Source of the DNA: an uncultured Pseudomonadota bacterium
GTDB taxonomy: Bacteria; Pseudomonadota; Alphaproteobacteria; RF32; CAG-239
Length of the DNA stretch: 5,238 nucleotides
Assembly (NCBI GenBank): GCA_902767055.1
Contig: CACXFX010000015.1
Coordinates: 1 to 5,238 of the forward strand
Reading direction: 5' to 3'
The position numbers and the translations under genes were made by a program. Positions 1 to 5,197 of the stretch are shown one piece after another. Position 1 is the stretch's first letter. Each line of letters starts with the position of its first letter. The notes under the pieces were generated by a model that saw nothing but the letters and a program-made list of their open reading frames with translations, ran no database searches and had not been told where the DNA came from.

Positions 1-82
1 CAGGACAAGTTGCAGCCAAAGCAGATGATGCAAATGCCAATTCTATCAACAAAGTCAGCATATATTGTTCTTTTTTCATCAT
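1..82 (-). CDS. N-terminus of a secreted protein (partial, runs off the window)
   Basis: Only 27 codons are present, starting at ATG 82-80 and leaving the window at base 1. The translation has a basic start (MMKKEQY), a hydrophobic stretch from about residue 8 to 20, and Ala21-Leu22-Ala23 followed by Ala-Thr-Cys-Pro. This is a classical Sec signal peptide with cleavage predicted after Ala23. The cysteine at 26 follows Thr, which does not fit a lipobox, so a lipoprotein is unlikely. A ribosome-binding site AGGA lies at 92-89, six bases before ATG 82; the adjacent in-frame ATG at 79-77 is an equally possible start. The hydrophobic core contains a glutamate (Glu14), which is unusual. The mature domain is outside the window, so no function can be given. 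The long structured region upstream (83-360) may be its leader. Confidence 0.7.
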   Translation of the reverse strand, partial: MMKKEQYMLTLLIELAFASSALAATCP

Positions 83-121
83 TTTTTATCCTTTTTAAAA
101 AATTGTTATTAAAAAATTGAC

Positions 122-239
122 CACCTTTAATAGGTGATCGGGGAGTTCAACAATCATGTATGGGCATATGACTATTATGGCCTTTAGCTTGAAATAAGCC
201 TGTACATACGCCATAATCTCCCCGAGCCTAAAGCGGGGA
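122..239 (-). other. Structured non-coding region with competing stems
   Basis: Several inverted repeats are nested here. Stem 1 pairs 138-145 (TCGGGGAG) with 218-225 (CTCCCCGA), 8 bp and perfect. Stem 2 pairs 174-181 (ATTATGGC) with 210-217 (GCCATAAT), also 8 bp and perfect; its right arm directly abuts that of stem 1. Smaller hairpins sit inside at 154-171 (6 bp with one G-T) and 187-199 (4 bp). Another lies at 122-136 (CACCT/AGGTG, 5-base loop), followed on the minus strand by a six-T run at 116-111. A further 6-bp stem, 219-224 with 234-239, uses the same bases as stem 1, so the two exclude each other. It may be a regulatory leader for the gene at 82-1, or the remains of a small hairpin-ended element. 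No known RNA family was recognised, and the strand is inferred from the neighbours. Confidence 0.45.
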
Positions 240-249
240 ATTTTGACAC

Positions 250-276
250 AAAAAAACAGCATCAAAATGTGATACT
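250..276 (-). terminator. Intrinsic terminator of the small RNA
   Basis: Read on the minus strand, AGTATCA (276-270) pairs with TGATGCT (264-258) over 7 bp with one G-T pair and a 5-base loop. One G and a run of seven T (256-250) follow. This is a typical rho-independent terminator. It lies about 167 bases before the next start codon, so it either ends a free small RNA or acts as a conditional terminator in a long leader. Confidence 0.65.
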
Positions 277-360
277 ATTTTTCGGCATCACCCATACAAA
301 GAGCCGTTGAAAGCCCCGAACCTCTCGGTTCTTTAAGCAATAAGGTCACCCTCACCGCTT
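250..360 (-). ncRNA. Putative small RNA of unknown family, about 110 nt
   Basis: The interval lies between a near-consensus promoter (395-367) and an intrinsic terminator (276-250), and it has no ORF of note. The expected start is near A360, giving about 110 nt. Possible helices on the minus strand, 5' to 3', are: AAGC (360-357) with GCTT (338-335), extended inside by GGT (356-354) with ACC (346-344); GAACC (331-327) with GGTTC (322-318), closed by a GAGA tetraloop of GNRA type; CGGC (306-303) with GCCG (286-283); then the terminator hairpin. I looked for hallmarks of 4.5S RNA, tmRNA, RNase P RNA, tRNA and the common riboswitches and found none. It could be a trans-acting sRNA, or a leader or riboswitch for the secreted-protein gene at 82-1. 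No expression or conservation is known. Confidence 0.5.
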
Positions 361-366
361 GTTGTC

Positions 367-395
367 ATTAAACCATAAAAAAATTAGCTTGTCAA
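367..395 (-). promoter_or_regulatory. Sigma70-type promoter for the small RNA or leader
   Basis: On the minus strand a perfect -35 box TTGACA (395-390) is followed by a 17-base spacer and TTTAAT (372-367). TG precedes the -10 box by one base, giving an extended -10 element. Transcription should begin about 7 bases on, near 360. It is the strongest promoter-like sequence in the window. It starts directly after the T-rich end of the queH terminator, so the RNA is likely expressed independently of queH. Confidence 0.6.
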
Positions 396-396
396 A

Positions 397-427
397 TAAA
401 AAAATTAAATCCGCGGTTTGCAACCGC
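397..427 (-). terminator. Intrinsic terminator overlapping the end of queH
   Basis: On the minus strand GCGGTT (427-422) pairs with AACCGC (418-413) around a 3-base loop. Two G-T pairs may extend the stem at its base. The T-rich stretch ATTTAATTTTTTTATTT follows. The stem is made of the sense codons for the final Cys-Gly-Cys-Lys-Pro-Arg of QueH, and the stop codon lies inside the T-rich tail. The TTT-AA-TTTTTTT tract is interrupted, so efficiency is uncertain. Confidence 0.5.
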
Positions 428-947
428 AATAATTTTGACTGTACAGATCAAGTTCTTTAATTAATGCGGCGCGCAAATCCTGCATTCCGCCCTTTCGTCC
501 TTCAATTTCAAGATACGGACATCCCGTTTTGTTTGATGCTTTCCCTGCCGCGGCATTAACTTGATTTAAGTCTTTATACCTCGAAACGCCCAAAACAGAA
601 GCAACATGTGTAAAACCGTTTTTAAGTGCATAGCCCATCACGCGCTCAAGGCGCATCTCAAAGCACACACTGCAACGCCGCCCTCTTTCCGGTTCATTTT
701 CAAGCCCTTTAATCAAGGCGCACCAACGTTCATTATCATACTCAAGCTCAATAAAAGGCACGCCATACAAATCGCAAACACGCTTATTTTCGTCGCGGCG
801 TTTTTCGTATTCTGCCATCGGAATGATATTCGGATTATAAAAAACAACCGAAAAACAACACCCCTCCTCTGCCATTTTTTTAATTACGGCACAACTACAA
901 GGCGCACAACACGACAAGAGTAATATATTTTCTTTTAACTTGTTCAT
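405..947 (-). CDS. queH: Epoxyqueuosine reductase QueH
   Basis: The 180-residue product belongs to the QueH (former DUF208) family. These proteins reduce epoxyqueuosine to queuosine, the last step of queuosine synthesis at the wobble base of GUN tRNAs; they replace the unrelated cobalamin-dependent QueG. Visible motifs are the N-terminal SCCAPCS (residues 12-18, Cys13/Cys14/Cys17), CSVC (92-95), the YKDLNQVN segment (124-131) and the C-terminal RKGG...YSQNYCGC (151-176). The paired and spaced cysteines match those known in the family to bind an iron-sulfur cluster and a second metal. Length is close to the family norm, so it looks intact. Thirteen cysteines in 180 residues is high. No Shine-Dalgarno sequence precedes ATG 947-945 and no in-frame alternative start lies just upstream; translation may be leaderless. 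It is separated from fba by a terminator and so is probably its own unit. No other queuosine gene is in the window. Confidence 0.92.
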   Translation of the reverse strand: MNKLKENILLLSCCAPCSCAVIKKMAEEGCCFSVVFYNPNIIPMAEYEKRRDENKRVCDLYGVPFIELEYDNERWCALIKGLENEPERGRRCSVCFEMRLERVMGYALKNGFTHVASVLGVSRYKDLNQVNAAAGKASNKTGCPYLEIEGRKGGMQDLRAALIKELDLYSQNYCGCKPRI

Positions 948-953
948 ACTGCA

Positions 954-982
954 ACCATACGCCCTAAAAGAACAAAAGTAAA
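954..982 (-). promoter_or_regulatory. Candidate queH promoter
   Basis: On the minus strand TTTACT (982-977) and TATGGT (959-954) are 17 bases apart, each matching the sigma70 consensus at four of six positions. A start 7 bases beyond the -10 box falls on the A of the queH ATG. A promoter is needed here because the fba terminator ends at 994. The individual boxes are only moderate matches. Confidence 0.3.
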
Positions 983-993
983 GGCAAAGATTT

Positions 994-1020
994 AAAAAAA
1001 TCGCCCTGATAAAGGACGAC
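994..1020 (-). terminator. Intrinsic terminator of fba
   Basis: On the minus strand TCGTCC (1019-1014) pairs with GGGCGA (1006-1001), 6 bp with one G-T pair and a 7-base loop. The stem can extend outward through further G-T and A-T pairs. Seven T follow (1000-994). It lies 27 bases after the fba stop codon. On the plus strand the stem has a C-A mismatch, so the orientation favours fba. Confidence 0.8.
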
Positions 1021-1046
1021 TTTTTTTGTACCCTGTTTAATAAAGA

Positions 1047-2081
1047 TTAATATCTCTTAGCCATTTCAGACAACGGAACGACTTTAATCTTATCTGCAAA
1101 TCCGGCCGCACCGAAAGCGACATAACGTGCTTCGCAAACTTTTTGCATTTCTTCAATGGCGGGTTTTAAGTATTTACGCGGGTCAAATTCCTTCGGCGCT
1201 TCAACAAACAAACGTCTGATTGCACCGGTGATGGCCATACGACAATCCGTATCAACATTGACCTTTCTGACACCTGACTTAATACCGCGAACAATCTCTT
1301 CCACCGGCACACCATATGTCTGCGGGATAGCCCCACCATAAGCATTGATTAAATCTTGCAATTCTTGCGGAACGGAAGAAGAACCATGCATCACCATATG
1401 CGTATTCGGCAATTTTTTGTGGATTTTTTCAATCACATCGATGGCTAAAATTTCGCCGTCAGGCTTGCGCGTAAATTTATAAGCGCCATGCGATGTACCG
1501 ACAGCCACCGCTAAAGCATCAACATTTGTTTCGGCCACAAATTTTGCAGCTTCATCCGGATCAGTCACTAAGCGTTTTTTATCAATCGTGCCTTCTGCAC
1601 CATGACCGTCTTCTTTATCGCCCTTACCTGTCTCAAGTGATCCGATCACACCAAGCTCACCCTCGACTGAGGCACCAACGGCATGTGCACGAGCCACAAC
1701 TTCTTTTGTTACTTTAACATTGTATTCATAACTTGAAGGCGTCTTACCATCAGCCTCTAAAGAACCGTCCATCATCACGGAAGTATAACCGTTAACGATT
1801 GCACTCTGGCAAATATCAACCGAAGAACCGTGATCCTGATGGATACAAATCGGCAATTCCGGAAACATTTCAACACCGGCCTGTACCATATGTCTGATCA
1901 TCGGATCGCCGGCAAACTTGCGCGCACCGGTTGATGTCTGCAAAATAACAGGGGCATTGACCTTACGTGCTGCCTGCAAAACAGCCAAAACCTGCTCCAT
2001 ATCGTTGATATTAAACGCCGGAACGCCATAACCGTTTTCGGCCGCATGATCCAAAATTTGACGCATCGAAATCAAAGGCAT
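1047..2081 (-). CDS. fba: Fructose-bisphosphate aldolase, class II (Calvin-cycle subtype)
   Basis: The 344-residue product is a zinc-dependent class II aldolase that reversibly splits fructose-1,6-bisphosphate into dihydroxyacetone phosphate and glyceraldehyde-3-phosphate in cytoplasmic glycolysis and gluconeogenesis. It starts [24 protein letters not shown], with an N-terminus and length as in the Calvin-type subfamily. HQDHG at 81-85 supplies the catalytic Asp83 and zinc ligand His84. The other likely zinc ligands are His198 (GTSHGAYKF) and His232 (MHGSSSVP). [10 protein letters not shown] (270-279) is the phosphate-binding loop. All key residues are present and the gene appears complete. 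ATG 2081-2079 is preceded by AGGAG (2095-2091), nine bases away. It lies 138 bases after the GT8 gene with a candidate promoter between, and a strong terminator follows. It has no obvious functional link to the neighbouring sugar genes beyond central carbon supply. Confidence 0.96.
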   Translation of the reverse strand: MPLISMRQILDHAAENGYGVPAFNINDMEQVLAVLQAARKVNAPVILQTSTGARKFAGDPMIRHMVQAGVEMFPELPICIHQDHGSSVDICQSAIVNGYTSVMMDGSLEADGKTPSSYEYNVKVTKEVVARAHAVGASVEGELGVIGSLETGKGDKEDGHGAEGTIDKKRLVTDPDEAAKFVAETNVDALAVAVGTSHGAYKFTRKPDGEILAIDVIEKIHKKLPNTHMVMHGSSSVPQELQDLINAYGGAIPQTYGVPVEEIVRGIKSGVRKVNVDTDCRMAITGAIRRLFVEAPKEFDPRKYLKPAIEEMQKVCEARYVAFGAAGFADKIKVVPLSEMAKRY

Positions 2082-2121
2082 CTTAAAAATCTCCTAAAAA
2101 ATAAGTTTCAAAACTGGCCTT

Positions 2122-2149
2122 ATACTATGCCGGACAATTTTTTTTTCAA
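2122..2149 (-). promoter_or_regulatory. Candidate fba promoter
   Basis: On the minus strand TTGAAA (2149-2144) and TAGTAT (2127-2122) are separated by 16 bases that contain a long A tract. TATAAG (2124-2119) at 19-base spacing is an alternative -10. Either would give a leader of about 30-35 bases before the fba ATG. The rest of the 2082-2219 gap is AT-rich, with a direct repeat TTATTCAA but no clear terminator for GT8. Confidence 0.4.
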
Positions 2150-2219
2150 CCCAAAACAGGAAAGAATAAACAACAAATCATTATTCAATCATAAATTTAA
2201 GTTATTCAAACTGATATAA

Positions 2220-3185
2220 TTAAGATTTAATATGAGGAAAAACAATTTTTAATAATCTTTGCTTGAGCGTTTTCTTTTTCTTTCTGACAGTTTTTTCATT
2301 TAAATGCAGATGCGTTCTGAAGCTTTCTTCAAAAAACGGTGTTTGAGCAAGCCAATAATACCATATTTCAGCTTTTGGACAGAAAGGGTCTGTCCAAGGT
2401 TTTTTCCATTTTTGAGGGTATTTATAATGCGGTGGTGGATTGACATAATGCAATTGAACGGGATTGTTTAAAGCTTCATCGATTTCTTCTTTTCTTGCCG
2501 TGTAATCATAACAAAATGTGTATTCTTTTTCGACGTACCATAAAGTTAAAGTCATATTTTTGGGGTGTAAGAGCTTTATTTTCGGATAACAAACCTGACA
2601 CAACACTTCTTGATCCGGCAGCTTTAAATAAGCGATATTCTTTTTTAAAAAATCGATGCATTTTTGCTCAATATGATCTTGCCGCATTGATTTCAGATTA
2701 TAAATCATATAACCGGCACCAACCGTAAAATGATAATTTTTATCACTTAAATCAGTTGAAAAAGGTGGATGGTAGGCATACTCAATTTGCTTGACGCCCG
2801 CAAAATATTCATCGGTTGTAAAATTGATATATTCTTGAGCCACATCGCCCGTAAAAACCACATCAACATCTGTTACAATAATTTTATCACAATCCTTAAA
2901 AATTGACGGAAGACAAAGTTTGTATAAAATTTCTTTCGGATAATCCAAATCCAAAATAAATTCTTGATAACGGTTATGCATATTTATAAATTTCAGTTGT
3001 GCATTGCCAAAACTTTTTACGATACTTTTCAATTTTTGTTGATGTTCATCTGTAATATTGTTATGCAAAATCGAAAGACTGTATAAATATGAAGGGTCTG
3101 AATTTTTAAGAAGGCTTAAAATAGCAACACCACCCGGTATCACATAATTATCATTAAACATCATGACGACATTTATATTTTCCAT
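2220..3185 (-). CDS. Glycosyltransferase family 8 protein (LPS or capsule type)
   Basis: The 321-residue product has the GT8 layout, a retaining GT-A transferase that usually moves galactose or glucose from a UDP-sugar onto lipopolysaccharide or another surface glycan. The N-terminal strand NINVVMMFNDNY (3-14) is followed by the helix GGVAILSLLKNS (18-29). YKLCLPSIF (88-96) precedes the metal-binding DxD at Asp106-Val-Asp108 (TDVDVVFTGD). GAGYMIYNL (156-164) and DQEVL (191-195) follow, and His246 plus KKPW (261-264) match the usual C-terminal HxnGxxKPW region, though with an unusual proline-rich insert between them. A very basic tail from about 298 to 321 (RKKKKTLKQR) may bind the membrane surface. 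There is no signal peptide or transmembrane helix, which fits a cytoplasmic-face enzyme. It overlaps the GT32 gene by 13 bases. Donor and acceptor cannot be told from sequence. Confidence 0.88.
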   Translation of the reverse strand: MENINVVMMFNDNYVIPGGVAILSLLKNSDPSYLYSLSILHNNITDEHQQKLKSIVKSFGNAQLKFINMHNRYQEFILDLDYPKEILYKLCLPSIFKDCDKIIVTDVDVVFTGDVAQEYINFTTDEYFAGVKQIEYAYHPPFSTDLSDKNYHFTVGAGYMIYNLKSMRQDHIEQKCIDFLKKNIAYLKLPDQEVLCQVCYPKIKLLHPKNMTLTLWYVEKEYTFCYDYTARKEEIDEALNNPVQLHYVNPPPHYKYPQKWKKPWTDPFCPKAEIWYYWLAQTPFFEESFRTHLHLNEKTVRKKKKTLKQRLLKIVFPHIKS

Positions 3186-3988
3186 TTTTTATCCTCTTTA
3201 AGCAGTAAGGCGTACACACATCGTTTGTTTACCATTTGGAAACGCCACAAAATTTTTTCGTTTTGCTGAAGCGGTAAAACAACACTTTTAATTTGTTTGA
3301 TTTGTTTGAATTTAACGAAAGTCCATCTGCCTACGGAAAATATATTTTTTCTTTTGTATTCGTCAAGCCATGAACCATTGAAGTGATGTATAGAATAATT
3401 CGGCTTACCTTCTTCGGGCGTGCAAAAAATCCAATATGGCTCTATAACGCCATCTTTACCGAGTAATGTTCTTGATGTACCGATATATGGGGCTTTTAAG
3501 CCATATTTTTGTTCAAATAATTTTGTAATTGACGTCACATTTGTTGTTTGGTCATAAGAGCCGTCTTTTAGTATAAAATGCCGTCTATCGTATTCACTTA
3601 AAAGTGCTTTAATAATTAAACTGCCTTTCTGCGCCCCCATTAAGGCTGTAATCGGAGATATGTAATGATTATAATTTTCATAACCGCTTACAAATTCATA
3701 AGATAAATATTCATCAAGATTTTGCGTAATCTCCAAATCTGAATCCACATAAAATCCGCCATATTTTTTTAAGGCAAAAAGCCTGATATAATCAGACACA
3801 AAAGCCCATTTTTTAGCTTCAAAAGCCTCTTTAACATAGGTATTGTCAATATCTTTTAAGCAATCGTTTCCCCATTCTTTGATTTCATAATCCGGGCAAT
3901 ACTTTTTCCAACTCTCGATACATTTCAAGACCAATTCAGGTTTCGGCTTATCACCGACCCATACAAAATGCAAGATTTTAGGTATCAT
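3173..3988 (-). CDS. GT32-type glycosyltransferase with DXD motif (capsular polysaccharide synthesis)
   Basis: The 271-residue product matches the GT32 or OCH1-like group common in bacterial capsule and LPS loci. It opens with IPKILHFVWVGDKPKPELV (2-20), continues with CIESWKKYCPDYEIKEW (23-39), and carries the core AFVSDYIRLFALKKYGG (62-78) followed by the metal- and nucleotide-sugar-binding Asp82-Ser-Asp84. HHFNGSW (201-207) is the usual C-terminal His motif. The region after about residue 210 is basic and may contact membrane or partner proteins. No signal peptide is seen. Its ATG overlaps the stop of the epimerase gene as ATGA (3988-3985), and AGGA at 4001-3998 lies nine bases upstream, so it is co-translated. 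The gene is visibly AT-rich. Family members transfer hexoses or HexNAc, but the specificity here is unknown. Confidence 0.88.
   Translation of the reverse strand: MIPKILHFVWVGDKPKPELVLKCIESWKKYCPDYEIKEWGNDCLKDIDNTYVKEAFEAKKWAFVSDYIRLFALKKYGGFYVDSDLEITQNLDEYLSYEFVSGYENYNHYISPITALMGAQKGSLIIKALLSEYDRRHFILKDGSYDQTTNVTSITKLFEQKYGLKAPYIGTSRTLLGKDGVIEPYWIFCTPEEGKPNYSIHHFNGSWLDEYKRKNIFSVGRWTFVKFKQIKQIKSVVLPLQQNEKILWRFQMVNKRCVYALLLKEDKKWKI
3192..3197 (-). promoter_or_regulatory. GT8 ribosome-binding site inside the GT32 gene
   Basis: AGAGGA at 3197-3192 lies six bases before the GT8 ATG (3185-3183). Both lie within the last codons of the GT32 gene, whose stop is at 3175-3173. This fixes the GT8 start and implies translational coupling. 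Confidence 0.7.
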
Positions 3989-5115
3989 TTTTTGTTATCC
4001 TTTAAAAAATAATTTTTAATCGCTTCAACAATTTTTAAAGACGCCTGTCCGTCGCCATATGGATTTTGGCGTCCGTCTAGGCGCGTTTCAGATTTAAGTT
4101 TTGATAAAACAGAGCTTGCTTCCGTTATAATTTTTTGTTCATCGGCGCCGACAAGTTTTGCGAATCCGGCTTTGACACCCTCTGTTCGTTCCGTTTCATA
4201 ACGCATTACCAAAACAGGATTGCCGAAAGTCGGAGCTTCTTCCTGTATACCGCCGCTATCAGTTAAAACAAGTTTTGTATTTTTCATCAAACAAACAAGC
4301 TCGGGATAATCCAACGGTTCCGTTAATACAACATTAGAAAGTTTTCCCAAAATTTGGTGCACTTTGTCATGCACATTCGGATTCGGATGGACCGGCAACA
4401 CAAACTGATGGTCGGAAAATTGTTCTGCCAATATTTTGATGGCCGATAAAATTTTATCCAAACGCTCACCATGATTTTCTCTTCTGTGGGCAGTAACCAA
4501 TACAAGTTTATCATCAAATTTTATATTTTTTGTTTCCAGTTTTTTTTGCGCATTTTTGAGCACATCGGATGACAAACAATCAAGTGCATCAATGACCGTA
4601 TTACCCGTTAAAACAATGCTGTCTTTTTTAATTCCTTCATGTAAAAGAGCTTGATATGCCAACTTTGTCGGAGCAAAATGTAAATCTGTTATTCTTGATG
4701 TCATTTGGCGCATCGCTTCTTCAGGAAAAGGCTCAAACAAGTTGTATGAACGCAATCCTGCTTCAACGTGAAAAACAGGTATTTTATGATAAAAAGAATT
4801 TAATGCTGCGCAAAAAACAGTCATCGTGTCACCTTGGACAATCGTCGCATCAATTTGATTATTATCATACACTTTTGCGAGCTTTTCCAGCATGCGAGCC
4901 TGTACTCCGCCGAGCGTTTGATTCGGTATCATCGCATCAAGCCGAAAATCAGGCTTAATTGAAAAAAAAGAAAGCGTTTGATTGGAAAGTTCTTTTTGCT
5001 GTTCGGTATTTACCACTAAAACGCGATAATTTTTGTTTTTCCTTAAGGTTAAAATAACAGGAGCCAGTTTTATCGCCTCAGGCCGTGTGCCTAATATTAC
5101 ACATATTGTTTTCAT
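3985..5115 (-). CDS. wecB: UDP-N-acetylglucosamine 2-epimerase (non-hydrolysing)
   Basis: The 376-residue product has the normal WecB/MnaA length and interconverts UDP-GlcNAc and UDP-ManNAc in the cytoplasm, supplying ManNAc or ManNAcA for surface glycans. It starts with GTRPEAIKLAPV (9-20). Likely catalytic residues by family alignment are Asp96 (QGDTMT), Glu118 (HVEAGLR), Glu132 (FPEEAMR) and His210 (TAHRREN). HPNPNV and LTDSGGIQEEAPTFG form the C-terminal UDP-binding domain, and NPYGDG closes it. GTRPEAIK argues against the NeuC (hydrolysing) or WbpI type. Some family positions differ: QQ rather than QH at 39-40, EEAM for EEAN, and ERTEG for ERPE. ATG 5115-5113 fits the family N-terminus, but only a weak GAAAGA lies upstream. 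It is the first gene of the three-gene cassette. The dehydrogenase WecC is not in the window, so the epimer's fate is unknown. Confidence 0.93.
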   Translation of the reverse strand: MKTICVILGTRPEAIKLAPVILTLRKNKNYRVLVVNTEQQKELSNQTLSFFSIKPDFRLDAMIPNQTLGGVQARMLEKLAKVYDNNQIDATIVQGDTMTVFCAALNSFYHKIPVFHVEAGLRSYNLFEPFPEEAMRQMTSRITDLHFAPTKLAYQALLHEGIKKDSIVLTGNTVIDALDCLSSDVLKNAQKKLETKNIKFDDKLVLVTAHRRENHGERLDKILSAIKILAEQFSDHQFVLPVHPNPNVHDKVHQILGKLSNVVLTEPLDYPELVCLMKNTKLVLTDSGGIQEEAPTFGNPVLVMRYETERTEGVKAGFAKLVGADEQKIITEASSVLSKLKSETRLDGRQNPYGDGQASLKIVEAIKNYFLKDNKK

Positions 5116-5168
5116 TTTTTTCTTTCAAATTTTGTTCAATCAAAAAGAAAAGTTCCTTTATTTTTGAT

Positions 5169-5197
5169 ACATTACAAAGCATTTTGCTTTTGGTCAA
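5169..5197 (-). promoter_or_regulatory. Candidate promoter of the polysaccharide operon
   Basis: On the minus strand TTGACC (5197-5192, five of six matches) is followed by 17 bases and TAATGT (5174-5169, a weak -10). A start near 5162 would give a leader of about 47 bases before the wecB ATG. A 6-bp inverted repeat fills the spacer. The remainder of 5116-5238 is AT-rich without a gene. Confidence 0.4.
5176..5190. repeat. Inverted repeat in the promoter spacer
   Basis: AAAGCA (5176-5181) and TGCTTT (5185-5190) are perfect inverted copies separated by TTT. They lie exactly between the proposed -35 and -10 boxes, a usual place for a repressor operator. No regulator is encoded in the window, so this is only a possible site. 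Confidence 0.3.

Noticed and set aside
140..197. Plus-strand 13-codon ORF (ATG 156-158 to TAA 195-197) with GGGGAG ten bases upstream
   Set aside because: The SD-like bases are an arm of the 8-bp stem, the frame is very short, and no plus-strand promoter or gene follows.
318..331. AGAGGTTC-like segment near queH as a preQ1 riboswitch
   Set aside because: It is downstream of queH, and the CACCCTCT-type partner and A-rich tail of the preQ1-I class are absent.
83..404. tRNA, tmRNA, 4.5S RNA or RNase P RNA in the gene-free stretch
   Set aside because: No T-arm consensus with a matching acceptor stem and CCA, no GGAAGCAGC-type loop, and no GAGGAAAGTCC-type segment was found on either strand.
606..923. 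105-codon plus-strand frame across queH
   Set aside because: It is antisense to a clearly conserved gene, has no ribosome-binding site or recognisable domain, and is explained as a shadow of the QueH frame.
1156..1717. Two plus-strand frames of 61 and 74 codons inside fba
   Set aside because: They are antisense to a complete aldolase gene and their low-complexity His/Gln/Leu-rich translations look like codon shadows.
2495..2728. 77-codon plus-strand frame inside the GT8 gene
   Set aside because: It is antisense to conserved GT8 coding sequence with no independent support.
4323..4958. Frames of 64 (minus) and 100 (plus) codons inside the epimerase gene
   Set aside because: Both lie in other frames of an intact WecB gene and show no domain or start signal.
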